Assembly: GCF_021602345.1 (NCBI RefSeq)
Contig: NZ_BQID01000005.1
Location: 310,001-374,000 of the forward strand
Length of the DNA stretch: 64,000 bases
Direction: 5' to 3'
Source of the DNA: Pseudomonas pharyngis
GTDB lineage: Bacteria > Pseudomonadota > Gammaproteobacteria > Pseudomonadales > Pseudomonadaceae
Positions 20,784 through 29,328 of this stretch are shown here, one piece after another. Every line of letters begins with the position of its first letter. Within the stretch, counting starts at the first letter, position 1. A program made the position numbers and the translations under genes. The notes below the pieces were generated by a model, which did not search any database, was not told the origin of the DNA, and saw nothing but the letters and a program-made list of their open reading frames with translations.

Positions 20784-22127
20784 ATGTTGACCTGTTCCGT
20801 ACACCCGCTGCCCTACCGCGCCAACCCCGCCGACTATTTCGCGGCCATCCGCCATGCGCCCGGCGCCGTGCTGCTCGACAGCGGCCGCCCGAGTGCTGAC
20901 CGTGGCCGTTATGACCTGCTCAGTGCCTGGCCGTTGGCACAACTGGCGGTGTTGCCGGACGAACACGGCGACGATTTCCTGCAACGCCTGCGGGAAAATC
21001 TGACCCGGTTGGGCGACGCGCAATTGCCCGATGGGTACGAATTGCCTTTCGCCGGTGGCCTGATCGGTTACCTGAGCTACGACTTCGGCCGACATCTGGA
21101 AAACCTGCCGAGCCAGGCCCGGGATGACCTGCAATTGCCCGATGCGCGTTTTGGTCTGTACGACTGGGCACTGATCAGCGATCACCAATCGGCCACCAGC
21201 CAACTGGTGTTTCACCCCTCGGTCAGCGCCAGCGAGAAACAACGGTTGATCGATGTATTCAGCCAACCGGTGGGCACGGAACTGACGCCGTTCAAGCTGA
21301 ACAGCCCGATGGCAGCCGATCTCTCGGCAGATGAATACCGTCAGGCGTTCGAACGCATCCAGCATTACATCCAGGCCGGCGACTGCTATCAGGTCAATTT
21401 CGCCCAGCGTTTCCGCGCGCCGTGCCAGGGCGATCCATGGCTGGCCTACTGCAAATTGCGCGAGGCCTGCCCGACGCCGTTTTCCGGGTTCCTGAGCCTG
21501 CCCGACGGCAATGCAGTGCTGAGCCTGTCGCCCGAGCGTTTCGTCAAAGTCAGCCAGCGTCAGGTGGAAACCCGCCCGATCAAGGGCACCCGTCCCCGTG
21601 GCGCGAACCCGACCGAGGACGCGGCGAACGCCGCCGAACTGCTGGCCAGCCCCAAGGATCGTGCGGAAAACCTGATGATTGTCGACCTGCTGCGCAACGA
21701 CCTGGGCCGCACCTGCCGCATCGGCTCGGTGCGGGTGCCGGAGTTGTTCAGCCTGGAAAGCTATCCGAACGTGCATCATCTGGTCAGCAGCGTAACCGGT
21801 GAACTGGCGGCGGATCGCGACGCCCTGGACCTGATTGCCGGCAGTTTCCCCGGCGGCTCGATCACCGGCGCACCGAAGATTCGTGCGATGCAGATCATCG
21901 ACGAACTGGAGCCGACCCGACGCGGCTTGTATTGCGGTTCGTTGCTGTACCTGGACGTGCGCGGCGAAATGGACAGCTCTATCGCGATCCGCAGTCTGCT
22001 GGTGAAGGATGGACAGGTGTGCTGCTGGGGCGGTGGCGGGATCGTCGCCGATTCGGACTGGCAGGCGGAGTATCAGGAATCGATCACCAAGGTCAGAGTC
22101 CTGCTCGAAACCCTGCAAAACCTTTAA
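20784..22127 (+). CDS. pabB: Aminodeoxychorismate synthase component I
   Basis: Makes 4-amino-4-deoxychorismate from chorismate and ammonia (with PabA) for folate synthesis. The 447-aa protein has an N-terminal TrpE/PabB domain and the chorismate-binding domain, including QAGDCYQVNFAQRF, DLLRNDLGRTCRIGSV and GSFPGGSITGAPKIRAMQII. The PIKGT motif, whose Lys distinguishes PabB from the PIAGT of TrpE, is in VETRPIKGTRPRG. The start is ATG 20784 (MLTCSVHPLPYRANP), with no clear Shine-Dalgarno. An earlier TTG at 20715 falls on the predicted promoter and is rejected. Confidence 0.94.
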   Translation: MLTCSVHPLPYRANPADYFAAIRHAPGAVLLDSGRPSADRGRYDLLSAWPLAQLAVLPDEHGDDFLQRLRENLTRLGDAQLPDGYELPFAGGLIGYLSYDFGRHLENLPSQARDDLQLPDARFGLYDWALISDHQSATSQLVFHPSVSASEKQRLIDVFSQPVGTELTPFKLNSPMAADLSADEYRQAFERIQHYIQAGDCYQVNFAQRFRAPCQGDPWLAYCKLREACPTPFSGFLSLPDGNAVLSLSPERFVKVSQRQVETRPIKGTRPRGANPTEDAANAAELLASPKDRAENLMIVDLLRNDLGRTCRIGSVRVPELFSLESYPNVHHLVSSVTGELAADRDALDLIAGSFPGGSITGAPKIRAMQIIDELEPTRRGLYCGSLLYLDVRGEMDSSIAIRSLLVKDGQVCCWGGGGIVADSDWQAEYQESITKVRVLLETLQNL

Positions 22128-22131
22128 CCGT

Positions 22132-22171
22132 TGATCGTTCCCACGTCGAACCGTCCGCGTGGGAACGATCA
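22132..22171. terminator. Perfect 14-bp stem hairpin between pabB and thrH
   Basis: TGATCGTTCCCACG and CGTGGGAACGATCA pair perfectly around a 12-nt loop. This is a common Pseudomonas intergenic palindrome (GATCGTTCCCACG type). It lies between convergent genes and can act as a terminator, although no U-tract is seen. Confidence 0.6.
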
Positions 22172-22179
22172 TCAGGTGG

Positions 22180-22797
22180 CTAAAGGGATAAGTCGCGGTT
22201 CGAGGCTTTGAGGAATTCCTGCTTCAACTCGGCAAACGTATGCACCGCCGGAAACTGCGGAAACTCGCGAATCACGTTGTCCGGCGCGTGGAACAGAATT
22301 CCCGCATCCGCTTCGCCGAGCATGCTGGTGTCGTTGTAGGAATCCCCCGCCGCAATCACCCGGTAATACAGGCTCTTGAAGGCCAGGACCGACTGACGTT
22401 TCGGATCTTTCTGACGCAACTGGTAGCTCGTCACCCGACCGCTGTCATCGGTAATCAGTCGGTGGCAGAGCAAGGTCGGAAAGCCCAGCTGACGCATCAG
22501 CGGCTGGGAAAACTCGTAGAAGGTGTCCGACAGAATCACCACCTGGAAACGCTCGCGCAGCCAGTCAACGAACTCCACCGCGCCGTCCAGCGGCTTGAGC
22601 GTGGCGATCACTTCCTGAATGTCCGAAAGTTTCAGGCCATGCTCGTCGAGGATACGCAGGCGCTGCTTCATCAGCACGTCGTAGTCGGGAATGTCCCGGG
22701 TGGTGGCCTTGAGCGATTCGATTCCGGTTTTTTCGGCGAAGGCGATCCAGATTTCCGGTACCAGCACCCCTTCAAGATCAAGACAGGCAATTTCCAC
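22180..22797 (-). CDS. thrH: Phosphoserine phosphatase / homoserine phosphotransferase ThrH
   Basis: HAD-superfamily enzyme of 205 aa. ThrH dephosphorylates phosphoserine and can transfer the phosphate to homoserine, feeding threonine synthesis. Motif I is CLDLEGVLVPEIW (D-x-E variant), motif II VILSDTFYEF, and motif III/IV AAGDSYNDTSMLGEADAG. The start is set at GTG 22797 because GGAG lies six to ten bases upstream and the resulting N-terminus (MEIACLDLEG) is the family's. An ATG four codons earlier has no ribosome-binding site. Confidence 0.92.
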   Translation of the reverse strand: MEIACLDLEGVLVPEIWIAFAEKTGIESLKATTRDIPDYDVLMKQRLRILDEHGLKLSDIQEVIATLKPLDGAVEFVDWLRERFQVVILSDTFYEFSQPLMRQLGFPTLLCHRLITDDSGRVTSYQLRQKDPKRQSVLAFKSLYYRVIAAGDSYNDTSMLGEADAGILFHAPDNVIREFPQFPAVHTFAELKQEFLKASNRDLSL

Positions 22798-22959
22798 AGG
22801 ACACTCCATTTGTAATGTTTATTGAGCCGAGCGAGCCCGAACTCTAGCGGCTCGACCTGGAGCGCGCAACGCAGAGGCCGCCCCGGCGCGCGTTGCTTTT
22901 TGTTACCATCGCCGCCATATAGAGCGCCCAGCGCCACCGACCTGTAGGAAGCCGCCCTG

Positions 22960-23694
22960 ATGAGCCCAACGTTCGACGTCGTGGAACTCGCCACGACCTA
23001 TGCCAACAAATCCGCGCAGGACATCCTCAAACTCGCGTTCGCCGAGTTCGGCGATGACCTGTGGATATCTTTCAGCGGCGCCGAGGATGTGGTGCTGGTG
23101 GACATGGCCTGGAAGCTGAACAAGAACGTCAAGGTGTTCAGTCTCGACACCGGCCGCCTGCATCCGGAAACCTACCGTTTCATCGATCAGGTTCGCGAGC
23201 ACTACAAGATCGACATCGAACTGGTCTCGCCGGACTACACGAAACTCGAACCGTTCGTGAAGGAAAAAGGCCTGTTCAGCTTCTACAAGGACGGTCACGG
23301 CGAATGCTGCGGGATCCGCAAGATCGAGCCGCTGCGCCGCAAACTCTCCGACGTGAAGGCCTGGGCCACCGGCCAGCGCCGCGATCAAAGCCCTGGCACC
23401 CGCAGCGCTGTGGCGGTGATGGAAATCGATACAGCGTTCTCCACCCCGGAGCGCACCCTGTACAAGTTCAACCCGCTGGCGCAGATGACCAGCGAGGAAA
23501 TCTGGGGCTACATCCGCATGCTGGAGCTGCCGTACAACAGCCTGCATGAACGCGGTTTCATCAGCATCGGTTGCGAACCGTGCACCCGCCCTGTCCTGCC
23601 GAACCAGCACGAGCGCGAAGGCCGTTGGTGGTGGGAAGAAGCGACCCAGAAAGAATGCGGGTTGCATGCCGGGAATATCATCAGCAAGGCATAA
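22960..23694 (+). CDS. cysH: Assimilatory adenylyl-sulfate (APS) reductase
   Basis: Reduces APS to sulfite in cysteine biosynthesis. The 244-aa protein has the PP-loop [14 protein letters not shown], the Fe-S cysteine pairs [12 protein letters not shown] and [10 protein letters not shown] that mark APS (not PAPS) reductases with a [4Fe-4S] cluster, and the catalytic Cys in KECGLHAGN at the C-terminus. The start at 22960 has TAGGA upstream. It is divergent from thrH across 162 bp. Confidence 0.96.
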   Translation: MSPTFDVVELATTYANKSAQDILKLAFAEFGDDLWISFSGAEDVVLVDMAWKLNKNVKVFSLDTGRLHPETYRFIDQVREHYKIDIELVSPDYTKLEPFVKEKGLFSFYKDGHGECCGIRKIEPLRRKLSDVKAWATGQRRDQSPGTRSAVAVMEIDTAFSTPERTLYKFNPLAQMTSEEIWGYIRMLELPYNSLHERGFISIGCEPCTRPVLPNQHEREGRWWWEEATQKECGLHAGNIISKA

Positions 23695-23705
23695 GGTCCC
23701 TGATG

Positions 23706-23739
23706 CACTGTGGGAGCTAATCAGCTCCGACAGTGTTTT
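23706..23739 (+). terminator. Terminator after cysH
   Basis: CACTGT...GGAGCT-AATC-AGCTCC...ACAGTG forms a near-continuous stem followed by TTTTC, 11 bp after the cysH stop. Confidence 0.7.
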
Positions 23740-23985
23740 CTACCCGTTTTGAAAAATGTGTACACACGATTGTCACCATCGGTGCCATTTATGTGTGCAC
23801 TTTTCGTTTCTGCGCCCTGAAAAGTTACATCAAGCTCCAGAAACACTTTCTCCCGGCGCCCGCCAAAATCCCTCCTGAAAAATAAATACCTGTTCAAACG
23901 GTCAATTTATATCGCCTGTATTTCAGCAACTTAGCGCACCTCAATAACTTTTCGAAATCAACGGCCGTTTTCATAGATCGCTGGC

Positions 23986-24001
23986 TGGCACAGATCTCGC
24001 T
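23986..24001 (+). promoter_or_regulatory. Putative sigma-54 (-24/-12) promoter
   Basis: TGGCAC-agatc-TCGCT: the -24 hexamer is perfect, GG and GC are exactly 10 bp apart, and only one base of the -12 TTGC differs. It would start transcription near 24013, giving a leader of about 185 nt before the NCS1 transporter. Confidence 0.5.
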
Positions 24002-24015
24002 TGAGTGCATACATG

Positions 24016-24029
24016 TTTTGTATACAAAA
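24016..24029. promoter_or_regulatory. Perfect 14-bp palindrome TTTTGTATACAAAA
   Basis: This dyad resembles TTGTATACAA operators of FCD-type GntR regulators that control purine and hydantoin catabolism. It lies at the predicted transcription start of the transporter-racemase operon. The regulator is not encoded nearby. Confidence 0.5.
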
Positions 24030-24197
24030 ATGCAGAACATGAACCCACACTTTCGATCCGCAAGCCTGAAGCGCCCTATCCCGTACAGGCTGCAGATGCC
24101 CCGAAACCAGTGATGTTTTCACCGCCGCGACGAAGATCTGCCGAGCCCGAGCGCTCATGCACAGTCATCGCGACCCGGACATCAGGAGCCTGCCGGA

Positions 24198-25742
24198 ATG
24201 CGTACGAGTCTCTCCAATAACAACATCGCGCTGAATCTGCCCGCCTCTTCAACCCTCGACCACAGCGTGCCCGGTGATGGCATCGCCGAACCGCTGCAAT
24301 TGAGCCCGCGTCTGCACAACAGTGACCTCGCACCGACCAAGGTCGAAGGACGGCGTTGGGGCAAATACAGCATCTTTGCCCTGTGGACCAACGATGTGCA
24401 CAACATCGCCAATTACTCGTTTGCCATCGGTCTGTACGCCCTGGGCCTGGGCGGCTGGCAGATTCTGCTGTCGCTGGGGATCGGCGCGGCGCTGGTGTAT
24501 TTCTTCATGAACCTGTCCGGCTATATGGGGCAGAAAACCGGGGTGCCGTTTCCAGTGATCAGCCGGATCAGTTTCGGCATTCACGGGGCACAGATTCCTG
24601 CATTGATCCGGGCGGTGATCGCCATCGCCTGGTTCGGAATTCAGACGTACCTGGCGTCGGTGGTGTTTCGCGTGCTGCTCACGGCGATCCATCCCGGTTT
24701 CGCCGACTACGATCACAACTCGATCCTCGGCCTGTCGAGCCTGGGCTGGGTGTGTTTCGTGGCGATCTGGTTCGTGCAACTGGCGATCCTCGCCTACGGC
24801 ATGGAAATGGTGCGCCGCTACGAAGCCTTCGCCGGGCCGGTGATTCTGCTGACCGTCGCCTGCCTCGCCGCGTGGATGTACACCCAGGCCAACGCGACCA
24901 TTGCCTGGTCGATCCGCGACCCCCTGACCGGCGCCGAGATGTGGCGCAACATCTTTGCCGGCGGCGCCTTGTGGCTGGCGATCTACGGCACGTTGATCCT
25001 CAACTTCTGCGATTTCGCTCGCTCTTCACCGTGCCGCAAAACCATCAAGGTCGGAAATTTCTGGGGCCTGCCGGTCAATATTCTGGTGTTCGCCGGGATC
25101 ACCGTCCTGCTGTGCGGTGCGCAATTTCAGATCAACGGGCGGATCATCGAAAGCCCGACCGAAATCATCGCGTCGATTCCCAACACGTTCTTTCTGGTGC
25201 TCGGCTGCCTGGCATTCCTGATCGTCACCGTGGCGGTGAACATCATGGCCAATTTCGTCGCCCCGGCCTTCGTGCTCAGCAACCTGGCGCCGAAATACCT
25301 GACCTTCCGCCGCGCCGGGCTGATCAGCGCAACGATTGCTGTGCTGATCCTGCCGTGGAACCTCTACAACAGCCCGCTGGTGATCGTGTACTTCCTGTCC
25401 GGCCTCGGCGCCCTGCTCGGCCCGCTGTACGGCGTGATCATGGTCGACTACTGGTTGATCCGCAAAGGCCGGATCCACGTGCCGCAGCTGTACAGCGAAC
25501 ACCCGAACGGCGCGTATTACTACAGCCGCGGGGTCAATCTGCGGGCCGTTGCGGCGTTTATTCCGGCGGCGTTGATCGCCATCGTTCTGGCATTGGTGCC
25601 GGGCTTCCACAGCGTCTCGCCCTTCTCTTGGCTGATCGGTGCCGGGATTGCCGGAATGCTCTACCTGATCATCGCCAAACGCCAGCCGCACTACGCCGAC
25701 GTCGACGGTGAAGCCATCGCCGTCGACAACGTCAGCCACTGA
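24198..25742 (+). CDS. NCS1-family nucleobase/hydantoin/allantoin transporter
   Basis: Inner-membrane symporter of 514 aa with about 12 hydrophobic segments. NCS1 features include FALWTNDVHNIANYSFAIGL near residue 62, the GVPFPVISRISFGIHGAQIP loop, AWFGIQTYLASVVFRVLL, and YFLSGLGALLGPLYGVIMVDY with DYWLIRKG near the C-terminus. It is closest in appearance to allantoin/hydantoin (Mhp1-like) carriers, and the racemase 54 bp downstream supports that. ATG 24198 has AGGAGCC upstream. The precise substrate is inference. Confidence 0.87.
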   Translation: MRTSLSNNNIALNLPASSTLDHSVPGDGIAEPLQLSPRLHNSDLAPTKVEGRRWGKYSIFALWTNDVHNIANYSFAIGLYALGLGGWQILLSLGIGAALVYFFMNLSGYMGQKTGVPFPVISRISFGIHGAQIPALIRAVIAIAWFGIQTYLASVVFRVLLTAIHPGFADYDHNSILGLSSLGWVCFVAIWFVQLAILAYGMEMVRRYEAFAGPVILLTVACLAAWMYTQANATIAWSIRDPLTGAEMWRNIFAGGALWLAIYGTLILNFCDFARSSPCRKTIKVGNFWGLPVNILVFAGITVLLCGAQFQINGRIIESPTEIIASIPNTFFLVLGCLAFLIVTVAVNIMANFVAPAFVLSNLAPKYLTFRRAGLISATIAVLILPWNLYNSPLVIVYFLSGLGALLGPLYGVIMVDYWLIRKGRIHVPQLYSEHPNGAYYYSRGVNLRAVAAFIPAALIAIVLALVPGFHSVSPFSWLIGAGIAGMLYLIIAKRQPHYADVDGEAIAVDNVSH

Positions 25743-25796
25743 ATCTTTTGGCGGCCCTTCGCGGGGCCGCAGAACCAACCGCAATAAGGACCTCCC

Positions 25797-26525
25797 ATGC
25801 GCATTCTCGTGGTCAACGTGAACACCACCGAATCCATCACTCAGGCCATCGCTCGTTCGGCGCAGGCTGTCGCTTCCCCCGGCACCGAGATTGTCGGCCT
25901 GACGCCATACTTCGGCGCCGATTCAGTCGAGGGCAATTTCGAAAGTTATCTGGCGGCCATCGCCGTGATGGACCGGGTGATGTCCTACGACCAGCCGTTC
26001 GACGCGGTGATCCAGGCTGGCTACGGCGAGCACGGTCGCGAAGGTTTGCAGGAGTTGCTCAACGTGCCGGTGGTAGACATCACCGACGCGGCGGCCAGCA
26101 CCGCGATGTACCTCGGCCACGCCTACTCGGTGGTGACCACGCTGGATCGCACCGTGCCGCTGATTGAGGATCGGCTGAAACTGTCTGGCCTGTGGGATCG
26201 CTGCGCCTCGGTGCGCGCCAGTGGCCTCGCGGTGCTGGAGCTGGAACACGAGCCGCAACGGGCGCTGGAAGCGATCGTCCATCAGGCGGAACTGGCGGTG
26301 ACTCAGGATAAAGCCGAAGTGATCTGCCTGGGTTGCGGCGGCATGGCCGGGCTCGACGAGAAGATCCGCCAGCGCACCGGGGTGCCGGTGGTGGATGGCG
26401 TCACGGCAGCCGTGACCATCGCTGAATCGCTGGTGCGGCTGGGTTTGTCGACCTCCAAGGTGCGCACGTATGCGACGCCACGGCCAAAAACCATCATCGG
26501 CTGGCCAGCACGTTTTGCGCGTTGA
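25797..26525 (+). CDS. Hydantoin/allantoin racemase (Asp/Glu racemase superfamily)
   Basis: Cofactor-independent racemase of 242 aa that interconverts enantiomers of 5-substituted hydantoins or allantoin through two cysteines. The N-terminus is MRILVVNVNTTESITQAIAR. One catalytic Cys is visible in EVICLGCGGMAG, but the usual first-half position reads VIQAGYGEHGREG, with no Cys. The C-terminal VVDGVTAAVTIAESLVRLG is typical. It follows the NCS1 transporter in one operon and its 3' end overlaps the convergent LysR gene by 32 bp. No hydantoinase or allantoinase gene is nearby. Confidence 0.83.
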   Translation: MRILVVNVNTTESITQAIARSAQAVASPGTEIVGLTPYFGADSVEGNFESYLAAIAVMDRVMSYDQPFDAVIQAGYGEHGREGLQELLNVPVVDITDAAASTAMYLGHAYSVVTTLDRTVPLIEDRLKLSGLWDRCASVRASGLAVLELEHEPQRALEAIVHQAELAVTQDKAEVICLGCGGMAGLDEKIRQRTGVPVVDGVTAAVTIAESLVRLGLSTSKVRTYATPRPKTIIGWPARFAR

Positions 26526-27444
26526 AACGTTCGGCGAGGCCCAGGGTTGAAAACTGCTTGATGACAAAATCGACGAACGCTCGGGTCTTGCCCGGCAGCA
26601 ATTTGTGTTCGGCGTAATAGATGGAGATGTTGCCGTCGTCGACGTACCAGTCCGGCAGGACCCGCTGCAAAGTCCCCGCTTCAAGGTAGCCGACGGCAAA
26701 CGGCATGCTCACCAGCGCAATCCCCAACCCCTGCGCCGCCGTGGCGCAGGCGGCTTCGGAATCACTCATCGTCATTCGTGCCTTGAGCGTCAGTGGGCTG
26801 TGTTGTTGCGTGCGGTGAGTCAACTGCCAGGAGCGCACGCGACCGGTTTGCGGTGAGCGGATCAGGATGCCGTCGTGCAGCTTGAGCTCGTCCGGCTCGC
26901 TGATCGGCGCGTATCGATCCAGATAATCCTTCGAGGCCACCAACACCCGATGCGCCGGCGTCAGCCTGCGGGCGACCACGCCTTGGGGCAGCTCGAAACC
27001 ACCGCCAATCGCTGCGTCGAATCCTTGGCCGATCAGATCGACCTGGCGGTTATCGAAGTGCCAGTCCGGGTTGATCGCCGGAAACCTTTTCAGGAACTCC
27101 CCCAGCAACGGCACGATGTACAAGCGGCCGAACACCGTGCCCATGCTGACTTTCAGCGTGCCCGCTGGTTGACCGCCGGCGCTGGCGAGATTGTTCACGG
27201 CGTTCTGGATGGTGGTGAGACTGCCGCTGACCTCACTCAGAAACAATTGCCCCGCTTCCGTCAGGGTCAACCGACGGGTGCTACGCTGGAACAGCCTCAC
27301 GCCGAGGCGCGCTTCCAGTTTCGCCACGCTTTTGCCCACGGCGGCCGGTGTCAGGCTCAGGCGTCGCGCAGCCTCGGCAAAGCTGCCGACTTCGGCGCTG
27401 CGCACGAAGCATTCGATACTGCTGAAGGTTTCCATGGCGGCCAT
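26494..27444 (-). CDS. LysR-family transcriptional regulator
   Basis: Regulator of about 316 aa with the N-terminal winged HTH (SFAEAARRLSLTPAAVGKSV, then LEARLGVRLFQRSTRRLTLT) and a periplasmic-binding-like effector domain (LRVS-type start GTLKVSMGTVFGRLYIVPLL). ATG 27444 (MAAMETF) or 27435 (METF) could both start it; neither has a strong ribosome-binding site. It is transcribed away from the SDR gene at 27561, which is its most likely target. Confidence 0.9.
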   Translation of the reverse strand: MAAMETFSSIECFVRSAEVGSFAEAARRLSLTPAAVGKSVAKLEARLGVRLFQRSTRRLTLTEAGQLFLSEVSGSLTTIQNAVNNLASAGGQPAGTLKVSMGTVFGRLYIVPLLGEFLKRFPAINPDWHFDNRQVDLIGQGFDAAIGGGFELPQGVVARRLTPAHRVLVASKDYLDRYAPISEPDELKLHDGILIRSPQTGRVRSWQLTHRTQQHSPLTLKARMTMSDSEAACATAAQGLGIALVSMPFAVGYLEAGTLQRVLPDWYVDDGNISIYYAEHKLLPGKTRAFVDFVIKQFSTLGLAERFNAQNVLASR

Positions 27445-27560
27445 TCTAAACTTTTGGTTTACACAGACTATAGCAACCACGGTCTACCCGCCTATTGGCG
27501 AGGGGCAGATACTCGACACCACACCAAGGCAGCCTGCCTTGAAACTTCTGGAGATCGAAC

Positions 27561-28307
27561 ATGACCACTCAACACCTCAGCGGTAAAGTCGCTCTGATTC
27601 AAGGCGGCTCTCGCGGCATCGGTGCCGCCATCGTCAAGCGCCTGGCCGCTGAAGGCGCCGCGGTTGCCTTTACCTACGTCAGCTCGGCCGCCAAGGCTGA
27701 AGAACTGCAAAACAGCATCACCGCCACCGGCGGCAAAGCCCTGGCGATCAAGGCCGACAGCGCCGACGCCGGTGCCATTCGCCACGCCGTAAGCGCCACT
27801 GTCGAAGCCTTTGGCCGCCTCGACATCCTGGTCAACAACGCCGGCGTGCTGGCCGTCGCGCCGCTGGAAGACTTCAAACTGGAAGACTTCGACCAGACCC
27901 TGGCAATCAACGTACGCAGCGTGTTCATCGCCAGCCAGGAAGCCGCCAGACACATGGGCGAAGGCTCGCGCATCATCAACATCGGCAGCACCAACGCCGA
28001 CCGCATGCCCTTCGCCGGTGGCGGCGTGTATGCGATGAGCAAATCCGCACTGGTGGGCCTGACCAAAGGCCTGGCCCGCGACCTCGGCCCACGGGGCATC
28101 ACCATCAACAACGTGCAACCCGGCCCGGTCGATACCGACATGAACCCGGCTCATGGCGAGTTCGCCGACAGCCTGATCCCGCTGATGGCGGTGGGTCGCT
28201 ACGGTAAAGCCGAGGAAATCGCCAGCTTCGTGGCCTACCTTGCCAGCCCGGAGGCCGGTTACATCACCGGTGCCAGCCTGACCATCGACGGTGGTTTCGG
28301 CGCCTGA
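27561..28307 (+). CDS. Short-chain dehydrogenase/reductase (SDR)
   Basis: Classical SDR of 248 aa. The cofactor motif is GGSRGIG (residues ~14-20) followed by VNNAGVL at about 90. The catalytic Ser is in NIGSTNADRM and the Tyr/Lys pair in GVYAMSKSALVG. The C-terminal YITGASLTIDGGFGA is typical of 3-oxoacyl-ACP-reductase-like SDRs. GGAGATCGAAC precedes the ATG. It is divergent from the LysR gene and followed by a strong terminator. The substrate is unknown; NADPH use is plausible but not shown. Confidence 0.9.
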   Translation: MTTQHLSGKVALIQGGSRGIGAAIVKRLAAEGAAVAFTYVSSAAKAEELQNSITATGGKALAIKADSADAGAIRHAVSATVEAFGRLDILVNNAGVLAVAPLEDFKLEDFDQTLAINVRSVFIASQEAARHMGEGSRIINIGSTNADRMPFAGGGVYAMSKSALVGLTKGLARDLGPRGITINNVQPGPVDTDMNPAHGEFADSLIPLMAVGRYGKAEEIASFVAYLASPEAGYITGASLTIDGGFGA

Positions 28308-28330
28308 TTGATCAGATAGTCGATAACGAA

Positions 28331-28366
28331 AAACGCCGCCCCTCCTTTGACAGAGGGGCGGCGTTT
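28331..28366. terminator. Bidirectional terminator between the SDR and HAD genes
   Basis: AACGCCGCCCCTC pairs with GAGGGGCGGCGTT around a CTTTGACA loop, with T-tracts on both strands. It serves the convergent genes. Confidence 0.85.
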
Positions 28367-28383
28367 TTATGTCGGCGGTTTGA

Positions 28384-29082
28384 TCAGGCCCAGTCGAGCG
28401 CCGGCAATCCGCATGCACTCGGCGTGAACGCTTTCAACGTGCGAAGAATCCCGTCGGCGTGTGCATATTTTTCATCGGCCATGGCGGCATCGGGAATGGC
28501 GATGGCGGTCATGCCGGCTGCTTTCGCGGCTGTCACGCCGAATGGCGAATCTTCGAACACCAGGCAATCTTCCGGCGCTACACCAAGGCGACGCGCTGCG
28601 GTAAGGAAGATGTCCGGTGCCGGTTTGGCTGCGCCGACTTCCGGGTCGTCAGCGGTGACGATGAAGTCGAACAGCGCGAACCAGTCGCGGTGCAAGGTGG
28701 TTTTCTGACCGAACGACTGACGCGATGAGCTGGTACCGACCGCAATCGGAATGTTGTGCGCCTTGAGGTGACGGATCAGTTCCTCGGCACCCGGCATCGC
28801 CTGCGCGGTGGGAAAGCGCTCGCGCATCAGCGGCTCGCGGATCACCAGAAACTCTTCGGCGGTGATCGGCAGGTCCAGCGCCTCAACCACGTAGCGCGCC
28901 AGATCGCCAGCGCCGCGACCAATGATGTTCTGCTTGATGCTCCAGTCGAAGGTACGCCCGTAACGCGCGGCAATCAGTGAGGTGACCTCGGTGTAGATGC
29001 CCTCGGTGTCCAGCAGCAAACCGTCCATGTCGAAAATCACGGCCTTGATCGGGCCAAACGCCTTCAGCGGTGCATTCATCAT
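28384..29082 (-). CDS. HAD-superfamily phosphatase (beta-phosphoglucomutase-like)
   Basis: HAD-IA hydrolase of about 232 aa. Motif I is AVIFDMDGLLLDTE, motif II IAVGTSSSRQSF, motif III the Lys in VGAAKPAPDIFLTAARRLG, and motif IV CLVFEDSPFGVTAAKAAGM. A helical cap lies between motifs I and II. The start is ambiguous: ATG 29082 or 29079, and an in-frame ATG at 29103 has no better ribosome-binding site. Typical substrates are sugar phosphates; none can be named here. Confidence 0.85.
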   Translation of the reverse strand: MMNAPLKAFGPIKAVIFDMDGLLLDTEGIYTEVTSLIAARYGRTFDWSIKQNIIGRGAGDLARYVVEALDLPITAEEFLVIREPLMRERFPTAQAMPGAEELIRHLKAHNIPIAVGTSSSRQSFGQKTTLHRDWFALFDFIVTADDPEVGAAKPAPDIFLTAARRLGVAPEDCLVFEDSPFGVTAAKAAGMTAIAIPDAAMADEKYAHADGILRTLKAFTPSACGLPALDWA

Positions 29083-29328
29083 CGGATCCGTTATCAAAGA
29101 CATCCCGAGCGGCGTGGATAGCGCCGCTGCTCGGATCTGATTAAAGGGTTCAGCAGCATAACGAGCGCAGCCGAGGTTGAGCAACGGGCAATGTCGGTTG
29201 TCCGCCGAACGCCCTCCCGCACATTTAGAGAATCGCCCTACAGACATCGCCTACTCGGCTGACTTCTTTCCTGTTCGATCCCCCGCAAAGTTTCGCGCCA
29301 TTCCCCCGATGCGCGCGAGTGACTGCCA

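Larger units (their letters stand above)
23740..24197 (+). promoter_or_regulatory. Long AT-rich control region upstream of the NCS1 transporter
   Basis: No gene is seen in this stretch. It holds two short dyads upstream (TGTGTACACA at 23757-23766 and TGTCACC-ATC-GGTGCCA at 23771-23787, the second with one mismatch), a sigma-54-like promoter at 23986 and a perfect operator-like palindrome at 24016. The length and layout suggest an enhancer-dependent promoter. Confidence 0.45.

Noticed and set aside
23986-24001. Alternative reading of the NCS1 control region as only a repeat-derived spacer
   Set aside because: The -24/-12 geometry plus the adjacent palindrome is better explained by regulation; kept as a feature.
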